Positions 44,463 to 53,056 of a stretch of DNA of 64,000 nucleotides are shown here, piece by piece. The position numbers and the translations under genes are program-made. Under the pieces are notes generated by a model. It searched no databases, was not told the DNA's origin, and worked only from the letters and a program-made list of their open reading frames with translations. The stretch spans positions 2,914,001 to 2,978,000 of the forward strand of contig NZ_JAGVRK010000001.1 of the NCBI RefSeq assembly GCF_018283675.1. The letters run 5' to 3'. This stretch comes from Metabacillus flavus. GTDB taxonomy: Bacteria; Bacillota; Bacilli; Bacillales; Bacillaceae. How positions within the stretch are numbered: the first letter of the stretch is position 1; each line of letters opens with the position of its first letter.

Positions 44463-45519
44463 GCTTCACGCCATTTGCGGTAATCAAAGCCTGATCAACT
44501 AGAGTCCGGACAAACGGCGCAAACTTAGCGAAGCGTTTATCCTTTGTCTGGCCCTTTTGATAACGGTAATAAATCTGCTGGCAGATCACGGCGAGCTTAA
44601 AATAAGCGAATGCCAGATAATAAGGAAATTCTTCTAAATTGCGGCCGCTTTTCTCTGCATAGCGTTCTGCAAACTGCTGTCTGGAATAAAAGGCTGGGTG
44701 AACGGTAATGGAAGGCTTCCCAAAGCCGAATTTGAGTGAATCCGGGTCATCCTCCTCTACCCAGTAGCTCATTGCTGCTCCAAGATCAGCAAGCGGGTCG
44801 CCGATGGTCGCCATTTCCCAATCAAATAAACCCGCCATACCCGATAAGTCCTCAGTAAAAAGAGCATTGTTCAGCTTGTAATCATAATGGATGACAGATG
44901 GAGAACCGGACGCAGGAAGGTTCTTTTCGAGCCACCCGGTCAAGGAGTCCACCGCTTCGATTTCATCGGTTTTTGCCCGGTGGTATCGTTCAATCCAGCC
45001 GCCCACCTGACGTTCCATAAATCCTTCCGGCTTGCTCAGATGGATTAAATCTGAATCCTGATAAGGAATGGAGTGGAGCTGAACGAGTTTATCCACCATA
45101 AGCTCAGAAAGCATCCTCCCCTTTTCTTCCGTCATTTCCATACCTTTCGGAAGGGCGGTATCCACCATGACCCCTCTTCTTCTTTCCATCAGGAAAAAAG
45201 AACTGCCTGCCACTGAAGGATCTTCTTCATATAAGAAAGGCTTAGGGGCTTCAGGAAACAGCGGATGCAGCGCTTTTAATATACTAAACTCCCTTTGCAT
45301 ATCATGAGCCTTTGGCGCCACTTGACCAAGCGGCGGTCTTCTCAGCACCGCCTCCCAGTCTCCCGCTTTTAATGCATAGGTGAGGTTGGAAGCACCCGCT
45401 CCAAATTGCTCGATTTGCAGCGGCTGATCCGAAATATCCGGGAACCGCTCTTTTAAATAACGCTCCAGCGCCTGCAGCTGAAGCTCTTCCCCTTCTCTTA
45501 CAGGGATTGTATAGGACAT
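44455..45519 (-). CDS. APH-fold phosphotransferase, ACAD10/11-kinase type
   Basis: 354 residues. Kinase N-lobe GAGASNLTYAL and AVLRRPP near 42-62, catalytic loop VIHYDYKLNNALF near 208 and GLFDWEMATIGDPLADLG near 230. This subgroup forms the N-terminal domain of animal ACAD10/11 and resembles LvaA of levulinate degradation, which phosphorylates 4-hydroxyacyl-CoA. GGGAGG 9 nt before ATG; an out-of-frame ATG lies between. In one operon with a hydroxyacyl-CoA dehydrogenase, hydratase and thioesterase. Confidence 0.85.
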   Translation of the reverse strand: MSYTIPVREGEELQLQALERYLKERFPDISDQPLQIEQFGAGASNLTYALKAGDWEAVLRRPPLGQVAPKAHDMQREFSILKALHPLFPEAPKPFLYEEDPSVAGSSFFLMERRRGVMVDTALPKGMEMTEEKGRMLSELMVDKLVQLHSIPYQDSDLIHLSKPEGFMERQVGGWIERYHRAKTDEIEAVDSLTGWLEKNLPASGSPSVIHYDYKLNNALFTEDLSGMAGLFDWEMATIGDPLADLGAAMSYWVEEDDPDSLKFGFGKPSITVHPAFYSRQQFAERYAEKSGRNLEEFPYYLAFAYFKLAVICQQIYYRYQKGQTKDKRFAKFAPFVRTLVDQALITANGVKHG

Positions 45520-45536
45520 CCATGCAGCCTCCCTTT

Positions 45537-45941
45537 TTAGGCGTGAGCCAAATATTTTTCAAGCACGCTCCGAAGCTCATCCGGGATTTCTTCACTCTTC
45601 TGCAGTGTAAAATTAAAATAGACAATCACTGCTTTTCCTTTTGCAATCATTTTTCCGCTGTTTGCATCTTCAATGATGTGTTCGAGATGAAAGCTTTTCC
45701 CGCCTACCTTTGAAATTGCCGTTTTCACAATCAGCTCCTGATTGAAATAGGCCTGCTCCATAAAATCACAGGAAGCAGAAGCGAGGATAAACGGCCAATT
45801 ATCCGCCGTTAACGGAGAGCCCAGTTTTCCAAAAAACTGAACCCTTGCTTCCTCTATGTAGATGAAATAGCTCGTATTATTCACGTGTCCTAAGACATCG
45901 GTTTCACAAAATCTGACTTTAACCTTTATCTCATCATGCAT
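45537..45941 (-). CDS. 4HBT-family acyl-CoA thioesterase
   Basis: 134 residues, single hotdog domain. Catalytic region RFCETDVLGHVNN near residues 10-22 with the Asp of 4-hydroxybenzoyl-CoA thioesterases, then YIEEARVQFF. Hydrolyses acyl-CoA, probably to free CoA or clear dead-end esters. AAGGAGG before ATG. Between the hydratase and the kinase genes. Confidence 0.88.
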   Translation of the reverse strand: MHDEIKVKVRFCETDVLGHVNNTSYFIYIEEARVQFFGKLGSPLTADNWPFILASASCDFMEQAYFNQELIVKTAISKVGGKSFHLEHIIEDANSGKMIAKGKAVIVYFNFTLQKSEEIPDELRSVLEKYLAHA

Positions 45942-45955
45942 GTCGTTATGCCTCC

Positions 45956-46735
45956 TTAGCGGTGGGTAAATTCCGGCTTCCGTTTTTCAATAAACGCCTG
46001 TACGCCTTCTTTAATATCGTCCGTCTGGAAAACCTCCTCAAAAAGCTCGGCCTCCCGTTCCAGCCCATCCTTTAAGGAAACACCAAGTCCTTCATCGACA
46101 GAGCGTTTAATTCTTGAGAGGGCAGGCAATGAAAAGCGGCTGATTTTAGCAGCGAGCTTCAAGCCATGCTGAAGGCCCTCTCCTTTTGCCGTGACTTCAT
46201 TCACCAAGCCGATTTCTTTCGCTTTGGCTGAATCAATCGGATCTCCGGTAAACATCATTTCCTTTGCCCGCGCTTCCCCTATTACTCTAGGAAGCCGCTG
46301 GGTCCCGCCGCCTCCGGGGAATAGACCGAGTTTAATTTCAGGCAATCCGATTTGAACGTGTTCTTCTGCAATTCGTATATCGCACGTCAACGCAAGCTCG
46401 CAGCCTCCGCCGAACGTCAGCCCATTTAATACAGCAATCACCGGCTTTGGAAAATCATCAAGTTTATTCAGAACAGCATGTGATTCCATGAATTGTGATT
46501 TGATTCCCTTTTTCCCTATCAAACTCGGAAACTCCTTAATGTCCGCTCCTGCCATAAACGCACGGTCCCCTGCACCAGTCAGGATGACACAAACGATTTC
46601 CTGGTCATCTCTCATTTCATCAAGCAGCTGATCCAGTTCTCTCAGGACAGCCTGGCTCATCACATTGAGCGGTGGATGGTCAATCGTCAGGACCATAACT
46701 GATTCTTGTTTATCTCTCTTAATCACGCTTTCCAT
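45956..46735 (-). CDS. Enoyl-CoA hydratase
   Basis: 259 residues with both catalytic glutamates: Glu113 in GGGCELA and Glu133 in GLPEIKLG, and the oxyanion-hole segment MAGADIKEF (61-69). Hydrates 2-enoyl-CoA to 3-hydroxyacyl-CoA in beta-oxidation. Start overlaps the upstream dehydrogenase stop by one base (TAATG), so translation is coupled. Confidence 0.92.
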   Translation of the reverse strand: MESVIKRDKQESVMVLTIDHPPLNVMSQAVLRELDQLLDEMRDDQEIVCVILTGAGDRAFMAGADIKEFPSLIGKKGIKSQFMESHAVLNKLDDFPKPVIAVLNGLTFGGGCELALTCDIRIAEEHVQIGLPEIKLGLFPGGGGTQRLPRVIGEARAKEMMFTGDPIDSAKAKEIGLVNEVTAKGEGLQHGLKLAAKISRFSLPALSRIKRSVDEGLGVSLKDGLEREAELFEEVFQTDDIKEGVQAFIEKRKPEFTHR

Positions 46736-47619
46736 TATTGCTTCACCTCTTCCTTCGCGTATTCATACCAGCCCTTGCCCGTTTTTCTTCCAAGTTGGCC
46801 TTGTTTTACTTTTTCTTCAATGCAGTCAAATGGCTTGTCGGCAGGATCTCCCGTTTCTGCATACCGCTGCTGCATGACATAATAACCGACGTCAATACCG
46901 GATAAATCCATAAGCTCAAACGGGCCGATTGGATGATTAAGCGCTTTCCGGCAAATTGTATCGATGTCTTTAAAGTCTGCATAGCCGTTCTCATAAAGGT
47001 AAACCGCTTCCCTTTGAAGGGCACCTAGAATCCGGTTGGCGATGAAGCCTGAAATTTCTTTCTTCAATAGGACCGCTGTCCGGTTAATTGTTTCACATAC
47101 TCCCATTGTCAGCTGCGCTGTTTCTTCAGATGTCTGTTCGCTTGTCACTACTTCCACACAGTCCATCACAAGAGCAGGAAAGAAAAAGTGCATATTGATC
47201 ACTTTATCCGGTCTGTTCGTAGCTCCCGCAATATAAGAGTTCATAATCGTTGATGAATTCGTGGCTAAAATAGCATGCGGCTTCGCATATTCATCCAGCT
47301 GTGCAAACACTTCTTTTTTTACCTCCAGCTTTTCCACCACGGCTTCAATAATAAAATCAGCCTTTGCGGCAGCGTCTTTTAAGCTTGTGGTCATGGTCAG
47401 GAGGGAGAACGCCTTTTTCGCTTCCTCTTCCGATAGCTTGTTTTTCTGTACGCGTTTATCGATCAGTCTTTGAAGGACGGCATCCGCATTGGATAAAGCG
47501 GTTTCATTCACATCCTGCAAAATGGTTTTATATCCCCCAAGTGCACACAGCATGGCAATTTGATGCCCCATTTGTCCTGCACCGATTACAGCAATCGTTT
47601 TGATTTCTTCTTTTTTCAT
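46735..47619 (-). CDS. 3-hydroxyacyl-CoA (3-hydroxybutyryl-CoA) dehydrogenase
   Basis: 294 residues. Rossmann motif VIGAGQMGHQIA (about 11-22), NSSTIMNS near 121, catalytic His in MHFFFPAL near 147, GFIANRILGAL near 192 and HPIGPFELMDLSG near 233. NAD-dependent oxidation of 3-hydroxyacyl-CoA. PAL replaces the common NPV after the catalytic His region. AAAGGAG before ATG. First gene of an operon controlled by the TetR-type operator at 47701. Confidence 0.92.
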   Translation of the reverse strand: MKKEEIKTIAVIGAGQMGHQIAMLCALGGYKTILQDVNETALSNADAVLQRLIDKRVQKNKLSEEEAKKAFSLLTMTTSLKDAAAKADFIIEAVVEKLEVKKEVFAQLDEYAKPHAILATNSSTIMNSYIAGATNRPDKVINMHFFFPALVMDCVEVVTSEQTSEETAQLTMGVCETINRTAVLLKKEISGFIANRILGALQREAVYLYENGYADFKDIDTICRKALNHPIGPFELMDLSGIDVGYYVMQQRYAETGDPADKPFDCIEEKVKQGQLGRKTGKGWYEYAKEEVKQ

Positions 47620-47645
47620 TAACAGCTCTCCTTTTTAAATTATTA

Positions 47646-47689
47646 GCTCTGTTAAACTCGGCTGCTGATTTCCGCTGCGGGCGCTTCCG
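47646..47689 (+). repeat. Intergenic element A, half copy 7
   Basis: Only the left arm remains: GCTCTGTTAAACTCGG, then GATTTCCGCTGCGGGCGC. It sits between the TetR-type operator and the dehydrogenase start, so it forms most of the operon's 5' untranslated leader. Confidence 0.75.
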
Positions 47690-47700
47690 TTTTTGCCCCT

Positions 47701-47716
47701 TACTGACCGGTTGGTA
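47701..47716. promoter_or_regulatory. TetR-type operator 1 (hbd operon)
   Basis: TACTGACCGGTTGGTA, imperfect 16-bp palindrome centred on ACCGGT. The same 20-bp stretch with one change occurs at 52875. It lies about 85 bp before the dehydrogenase gene and just after the tetR stop. Confidence 0.75.
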
Positions 47717-47736
47717 TGTTTAAAGGAAAGAAAGCA

Positions 47737-48306
47737 TCAAGTGCTTCCATTCAATCCTTCAAGCAGAATTTTAATAAAAATTTCCGAGATTTCTGAATCC
47801 GTTTCACGCCCCGATGGATCAAACCAGAAGTAGCTCCAGTTGGCCATTCCCAATACCCCGAGTGCGACAATATCCACCGGCAGGTCATTCCTGAATTCCT
47901 GTTTCTCCATCCCTGCCCTCAGAATTTCTTCGATTTGGCTGCGGAACAAATCCCGTTTAGAGGCAATCAGGCTAAGATGGGGTTCGCTCAAATTACGCAT
48001 TTCCCTGAAATACACCTTAGCGCTCAATCCCTCTTTTTCTATATCGTGAATCAGCAAATAGACGACTTCATACAATTTTTCTCTATAACTCTTTTGCGGA
48101 TCTTCGAGGATGGTCTTCTGCTTTTGAAGAAGACTGTCAATATAGCTTAAATGAATATCCATCAGAAGCTGCTCTTTGCTTGTGAAATAATAGTAGAATG
48201 TTCCTTTTGTGACATTCAGCTCGTTTACGATATCCTGAATCGATGTTTCCTTGAATCCCTTTTCAGCAAAAAGCTGAATGCTCATTTGTCTGATTTGTTC
48301 TTTCAT
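47737..48306 (-). CDS. TetR-family regulator of the lipid island
   Basis: 189 residues. N-terminal helix-turn-helix (about 1-50: AEKGFKETSIQDIVNELNVT, KGTFYYYFTSKEQLL) and an all-helical ligand domain. Probably an acyl-CoA-responsive repressor; it does not look like B. subtilis FadR. Its gene lies between the two operons that carry the shared operator. GGAG before ATG. An AACCGG half-site near its own promoter hints at autoregulation. Confidence 0.88.
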   Translation of the reverse strand: MKEQIRQMSIQLFAEKGFKETSIQDIVNELNVTKGTFYYYFTSKEQLLMDIHLSYIDSLLQKQKTILEDPQKSYREKLYEVVYLLIHDIEKEGLSAKVYFREMRNLSEPHLSLIASKRDLFRSQIEEILRAGMEKQEFRNDLPVDIVALGVLGMANWSYFWFDPSGRETDSEISEIFIKILLEGLNGST

Positions 48307-48322
48307 GCTTATGTCCTCTCCA

Positions 48323-48350
48323 TCTAGCCGGTTTTGCTCCGATTATAGCA
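48323..48350 (-). promoter_or_regulatory. Extended -10 promoter of tetR with operator half-site
   Basis: TGCTATAAT on the minus strand (48342-48350) is an extended -10; the -35 is poor. AAAACCGGCTAG just downstream resembles half of the TetR-type operator. Confidence 0.45.
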
Positions 48351-48363
48351 TAGCCGCTTAAGA

Positions 48364-49986
48364 TTAGAGTTTCTTGGCTGATTCTTCTCTCAGAGCACGC
48401 CTTAAAATTTTACCGACATTTGTTTTCGGCAGCTCTGCGCGGAACTCTACCTCGCGCGGAACTTTATAGGCAGCCATCTGATTACGGCAAAATTCAATCA
48501 TCTCTTCAGCTGATGCACTTTTGCCCTCTTTGCAGACTAGAATTGCTTTAACTGTTTCACCCCGGTATGGATCCGGAACACCTATAACAACAGCTTCCTG
48601 TACGGCTGGATGTTCATACAGCACCTCTTCTACATCGCGTGGATAAATATTGTAACCGCTCGCAATAATCAGGTCTTTCTTTCTGTCTACGATATAAAGA
48701 TAGCCCTCATCATCTACCCTGGCCAAATCTCCGGTAAAAAGCCATCCGTCTCTTAATGCTGCAGCGGTTTCCTCCGGCATATTCCAATACCCTTTCATAA
48801 TCTGAGGTCCGCTGATGACCACTTCTCCAAGCTCTCCATTCGGAAGCTCCTCGAGGCCTGTTGCGACATCGACAATTTTATAAGCGGTTTTTGGAAAGCC
48901 GATTCCAACGCTTCCTGGTTTGCGCTCCCCAAAGTTCGGGTTGCAGTGGGTACAAGGCGAAGCTTCAGATAAGCCATACCCCTCGAGTATATTAGCGCCT
49001 GTTTTTCTCTCAAACTCCCTAAGCAGTTCAACCGGCATCGGAGCACTTCCGCTATTGCAGATCCGAATGCTGCTAAGATCGTACTCTTCCGCTTTTGGAT
49101 GGCTTGTGAGTGCCACATACATGGTCGGTACCCCGGGAAACATCGTCGGCTGTTCTTCCTTAATCGTCTGAAGCACTTCCTCGAGATCAAATCGCGGCAG
49201 CAAAACCATGCAGCTCGCTGTTAATACGGATAGATTCATACAGGAAGTCATGCCAAAGACGTGGAAAAACGGAATAACCGATAAGCTTTTTTCCTCTCCG
49301 ATTACAACATCATGCTTGAAGAACTCATAAGACTGGTAAACATTTGCGACGAGATTCCGGTGGGAAAGCATTGCTCCCTTCGATCTTCCTGTCGTTCCGC
49401 CGGTGTACTGAAGGACGGCAATGTCATGTTCCGGTTCAATCGGAACATGAGCGGGTGGTCCCTCTGCTTCTGCAAGAAAAGAATTAAAGCTAAAAGCTGC
49501 ACTGGCAGGCTTTTCGGTGTGTCCTGGTGTGAGACTTACAGTGACCGCCTGTTTTACGCTTGTTTCTTCCAAAACGGCTTCTGCTTTCGGATAAAGCAGA
49601 TCATACACAATAAGCGTTTTCGCCCCGGAATCCGTCAAAATATGAGAAAGCTCCCTTTCCATCAGCATCGGATTCACTTGAGTGACAATCCCGCCGGCAG
49701 CAAGGATGCCGTAATAGGCGATGACATATTGGGGACAGTTCGGAAGCATGATGGCAACCCGATCACCTTTTTGCACGCCATTTTTTTGAAGAGCTGCAGC
49801 GAATTCCCCTGCCAATCCTGCAAGTTCCTTATAGCTGAATGTTTTTTTGTAAAACGTTATCGCCGTCTTTTCCCCGTGCATCTCAGCAGTCGAGCGAAGC
49901 ATTTCATGAATCGGTATGTCAGGTATCAGGCAATTGTGGTCAATGCCTGGCGGGTAGCTTGCTAACCATTGATTCGTTGTCTCCAT
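48364..49986 (-). CDS. Long-chain fatty-acid--CoA ligase
   Basis: 540 residues, ANL superfamily: P-loop YTGGTTGRSKGAML near residue 196, EGYGLSEASP near 340, LFTGDLARVDDEGY near 420, NIYPRDVEEVLYEHP near 448 and TNVGKILRRALRE with the catalytic Lys near the C terminus. Makes acyl-CoA from free acid, CoA and ATP; LcfA/LvaE-like. GGAGGG before ATG. Downstream of the ACAD11-like dehydrogenase and two SDRs in one operon. Confidence 0.9.
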   Translation of the reverse strand: METTNQWLASYPPGIDHNCLIPDIPIHEMLRSTAEMHGEKTAITFYKKTFSYKELAGLAGEFAAALQKNGVQKGDRVAIMLPNCPQYVIAYYGILAAGGIVTQVNPMLMERELSHILTDSGAKTLIVYDLLYPKAEAVLEETSVKQAVTVSLTPGHTEKPASAAFSFNSFLAEAEGPPAHVPIEPEHDIAVLQYTGGTTGRSKGAMLSHRNLVANVYQSYEFFKHDVVIGEEKSLSVIPFFHVFGMTSCMNLSVLTASCMVLLPRFDLEEVLQTIKEEQPTMFPGVPTMYVALTSHPKAEEYDLSSIRICNSGSAPMPVELLREFERKTGANILEGYGLSEASPCTHCNPNFGERKPGSVGIGFPKTAYKIVDVATGLEELPNGELGEVVISGPQIMKGYWNMPEETAAALRDGWLFTGDLARVDDEGYLYIVDRKKDLIIASGYNIYPRDVEEVLYEHPAVQEAVVIGVPDPYRGETVKAILVCKEGKSASAEEMIEFCRNQMAAYKVPREVEFRAELPKTNVGKILRRALREESAKKL

Positions 49987-50004
49987 CTTTCATCCCTCCA
50001 TCTG

Positions 50005-50757
50005 TCAGTAAGTCAAAGTGCCCCCATCAACAAGGAGCGTACTGGCCGTTACAAATGAGGCATCATCGCTTGCGAGGAAGAGTGCGGCTTTTGCGACTTC
50101 ATCCGGGCTTCCCGGTCTGCCAAGAGCATTAGCAGAAGAAATAATCGGCCAGTTTTTTTCATCCAGCTTCCAGTCTTTAATAATATCCGTATCAATTACT
50201 CCCGGGGCAATCGCATTTACCCGGACCTTTTTCTTCCCGTATTCAAGTGCAGCATTTTTCGTCAGCATGATTACGCCTGCTTTTGATGCATTGTAAGGCG
50301 CAAGAAGCTTCTTCCCTTTTAGCCCTAGGATGCTGGACGTGTTGATCACACTGCCGCCCCCGCCCTCCAGCATTTTCGGAATTCCATACTTCATCCCTAG
50401 AAATACACCTGTTAAATTGATATCAATGACCCGCTGCCATTCCTGAAGTGACATCTCTGCAAGCCTTACACTCTCGTTGCTTACACCCGCATTATTAAAT
50501 AAAATATCGAGAGATCCATAGGTTTCCGAGACTTGCTCCATAAGCTGCTTGATTTCATCCTCAGACGTTACGTCCGTTTTAATAAAAACGGCTTCTCCGC
50601 CCTCATCATGGATTTGAGAGACTGTTAGCTGGCCGCCCTCTTCCATAACGTCCGCTACCGCTACTCTCGCTCCTTCCTTTGCAAAAAGGAGAGCAGCCGC
50701 ACGGCCAATCCCGCCCGCTCCTCCGGTCACGACCGCTGTTTTCCCTGCTAGCTTCAT
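50005..50757 (-). CDS. SDR-family dehydrogenase
   Basis: 250 residues. TGGAGGIGRAAA loop (about 11-22); ADVMEE with Asp after beta-2 points to NAD(H). NNAGVSNES near 88, Ser in NTSSILGLKG near 138, YNASKAG near 154 and LLVDGGTLTY at the end. Likely a hydroxyacyl-CoA or alcohol dehydrogenase of the operon; the LvaD levulinyl-CoA reductase is of this family. AGGTGA before ATG. Confidence 0.88.
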   Translation of the reverse strand: MKLAGKTAVVTGGAGGIGRAAALLFAKEGARVAVADVMEEGGQLTVSQIHDEGGEAVFIKTDVTSEDEIKQLMEQVSETYGSLDILFNNAGVSNESVRLAEMSLQEWQRVIDINLTGVFLGMKYGIPKMLEGGGGSVINTSSILGLKGKKLLAPYNASKAGVIMLTKNAALEYGKKKVRVNAIAPGVIDTDIIKDWKLDEKNWPIISSANALGRPGSPDEVAKAALFLASDDASFVTASTLLVDGGTLTY

Positions 50758-50835
50758 CCGTTCACCTGCTTTCTTTTTCAGCTCTTACGCCACCAAAACC
50801 TGCATAATCGGTTTTAAGAATATCTAAGAGAAACT

Positions 50836-51612
50836 TTACAAAACGTGCGTACCCCCATCGACTACCAGCACATCTCCCGTCACATAATCAGAAGCCTGGG
50901 AGGCCAGAAAAACAGCCGCTCCTTTTAAATCCTGATCGGATCCAAATCTGCCAAGCGGAGTACGCTGAAGAAGACCATCCTTCCCTTTTTCTATAATGAC
51001 CTGTGACATTTTAGTAGGGAAAAAACCTGGTGCAATGGCGTTTACATTGATGTTGTGCTGCCCCCACTTGGCTGCGAGATCCTTCGTAAACGTAATAACC
51101 GCACCCTTGCTCGTGTTATAGCCAATTGTATCCATAAATTTCGGATCCGCACCGCCCAGACCCGCAACGGAGGAAATGTTGATGATTTTTCCGCTTCTCT
51201 GCCGGATCATATAGCGGCCTGCCTCCTGCGACATCAGGAACGTACCCGTAACGTTTACATTCATTACCTTCTGCCATGCATCCAAAGGCATCTCCTCAGC
51301 AGGCGCCCCCCAGGTTGCACCGCTGTTGTTGACGAGAATATCGATTGCTCCAAAGCGTTCATACGCAAGTTGAACAGTCCTTTTTACATCTTCCTGTGAC
51401 GTAATGTCGCATTCAAGGGCCATCGCATGACAGCCGGTTTCTTTCTCGAGTCTTAAGGCCGTTTGTTCGCATGCCTCTTTTTTCCTTGAGCAAAGGACGA
51501 TATTCGCTCCTGCCTCAGCAAGACTCTCCGCAATCTGCTCACCAAGCCCTCGTCCTCCGCCGGTAATAATCGCGGTTTTGCCTCTTAAATTGAATAGTTC
51601 ATTTACATGCAT
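50836..51612 (-). CDS. SDR-family dehydrogenase
   Basis: 258 residues. TGGGRGLGEQIA loop (about 17-28), CSRKKEA after beta-2 suggesting NADP(H), NNSGATWGAP near 95, Ser in NISSVAGLGG near 146, YNTSKGAVI near 163 and VLVVDGGTHVL at the end. GAGGTGAAGCGA before the ATG at 51612 is better spaced than the GTG three codons upstream. Gap of 10 bp to the ACAD gene. Confidence 0.87.
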   Translation of the reverse strand: MHVNELFNLRGKTAIITGGGRGLGEQIAESLAEAGANIVLCSRKKEACEQTALRLEKETGCHAMALECDITSQEDVKRTVQLAYERFGAIDILVNNSGATWGAPAEEMPLDAWQKVMNVNVTGTFLMSQEAGRYMIRQRSGKIINISSVAGLGGADPKFMDTIGYNTSKGAVITFTKDLAAKWGQHNINVNAIAPGFFPTKMSQVIIEKGKDGLLQRTPLGRFGSDQDLKGAAVFLASQASDYVTGDVLVVDGGTHVL

Positions 51613-51622
51613 TCGCTTCACC

Positions 51623-52849
51623 TCATACCGTCTGCAGGGAGACGTCGTATTTTTTCAATTCAAGCCGTGCAAGCTGTGCTTTATGCACTTCATCCGGTCC
51701 ATCTGCAAGTCTGAGCGTTCTTGCATTCGCCCACTGCGCGGCGAGCGGAACATCCTCGCTGACTCCTGCTGCTCCGAATGCCTGGATCGCCCGGTCAATC
51801 ACTCGTAAAGCCATGTTCGGTGCAACTACTTTAATCATCGCAATTTCAGGCTTCGCTATTTTATTGCCGACCGTATCCATCATATACGCTGCTTTAAGTG
51901 TCAAAAGCCTTGCCTGCTCAATGTCAATACGTGATTCAGCAATCCAGTCTTGTACAACACCTTGTTTAGAAAGCGGTTTGCCAAATGCTTCTCTTTTTTG
52001 TACGCGCTTACATAATTCTTCGAGCGAACGTTCAGCGGCACCAATCAATCTCATACAATGATGAATTCTTCCAGGCCCCAGCCGGCCTTGGGCAATGGCA
52101 AATCCCTTTCCTTCTCCCCAAATCATATTGGACGCAGGGACGCGGACATCCGTAAAAGAAATTTCCCCGTGTCCATGAGGCGCGTGATCATATCCGAAAA
52201 CAGGCAAAGTCCGTTCGATTTTCACTCCCACTGTATCAAGCGGAACAAGAATCATCGACTGCTGCTCGTACTTTGGCGCATCCGGATCGTTTTTCCCCAT
52301 CACAATCGCAATTTTGCAGCGCGGATCCCCAGCACCGGATGACCACCACTTCGTACCATTAATTACGTACTCATCCCCGTCTCTTTCAATGCGGCATGAT
52401 ATATTCGTAGCATCAGAGGACGCGGCATCTGGCTCTGTCATTGAAAAACAAGACCTGATTTCTCCTGCAAGCAAAGGCTCAAGCCACTGCTTCTTTTGCT
52501 CTTCTGTTCCATAGCGGACAAGCACTTCCATGTTCCCTGTGTCAGGAGCCCCGCAGTTAAACACCTCAGGTCCGATTAGTGACCGTCCCATAATCTCACA
52601 TAGAGGGGCATATTCAACGTTCGTCAAGCCTGCTCCATATTCACTGTCTGGAAGAAATAAGTTCCACAGACCCTGTTTCTGAGCTTCTTTCTTCATCGTT
52701 TCCATAATTTCGGGAACGGCTGACCACCTTGATGATTGGCTGTTTAATTCTTCTTCATACCGCTTTTCATTAGGATACACGTGCTCATCCATAAATTCGT
52801 TGAGCCGCTTCTGCAGATTCTGTACCTTTTCCGAATACGAAAAATTCAT
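51623..52849 (-). CDS. Acyl-CoA dehydrogenase, ACAD10/11 type
   Basis: 408 residues. FAD-binding [16 protein letters not shown] near residue 136, [12 protein letters not shown] near 167, and C-terminal [17 protein letters not shown] near 385 where most acyl-CoA dehydrogenases have the (Y/F)EGT catalytic Glu. This ADGPDEVH form marks the ACAD10/11 and LvaC branch, which handles 4-phosphohydroxyacyl-CoA. GGAGG before ATG. First gene of the operon under TetR-type operator 2. Confidence 0.88.
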   Translation of the reverse strand: MNFSYSEKVQNLQKRLNEFMDEHVYPNEKRYEEELNSQSSRWSAVPEIMETMKKEAQKQGLWNLFLPDSEYGAGLTNVEYAPLCEIMGRSLIGPEVFNCGAPDTGNMEVLVRYGTEEQKKQWLEPLLAGEIRSCFSMTEPDAASSDATNISCRIERDGDEYVINGTKWWSSGAGDPRCKIAIVMGKNDPDAPKYEQQSMILVPLDTVGVKIERTLPVFGYDHAPHGHGEISFTDVRVPASNMIWGEGKGFAIAQGRLGPGRIHHCMRLIGAAERSLEELCKRVQKREAFGKPLSKQGVVQDWIAESRIDIEQARLLTLKAAYMMDTVGNKIAKPEIAMIKVVAPNMALRVIDRAIQAFGAAGVSEDVPLAAQWANARTLRLADGPDEVHKAQLARLELKKYDVSLQTV

Positions 52850-52874
52850 ACAACGGTTCCTCCTTCGGCCAACT

Positions 52875-52890
52875 TACTAACCGGTTGGTA
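52875..52890. promoter_or_regulatory. TetR-type operator 2 (ACAD10/11 operon)
   Basis: TACTAACCGGTTGGTA, near-perfect palindrome, 15 bp downstream of the -10, between promoter and ribosome site. Confidence 0.8.
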
Positions 52891-52905
52891 TGTAACGTTG
52901 ACTCT

Positions 52906-52935
52906 ATCATATACTAAATATTCTAACTTTTTCAA
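52906..52935 (-). promoter_or_regulatory. Promoter of the ACAD10/11 operon
   Basis: On the minus strand TTGAAA (52930-52935), 18-bp spacer, TATGAT (52906-52911). Confidence 0.6.
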
Positions 52936-53056
52936 CTGGTAATCTGTAATTATCTTTATAAGGGTCTATTATCTGTGAAACCCCGTACAGATAAAAAAGA
53001 ACATAGGGGGATGATGAGAAGTGACGGAATTGAATAAACCGAATTAGGATGAAGTC

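Noticed and set aside
49312-49965. 217-codon open frame antisense to the long-chain acyl-CoA ligase
   Set aside because: Fully inside a certain gene on the other strand; no ribosome site.
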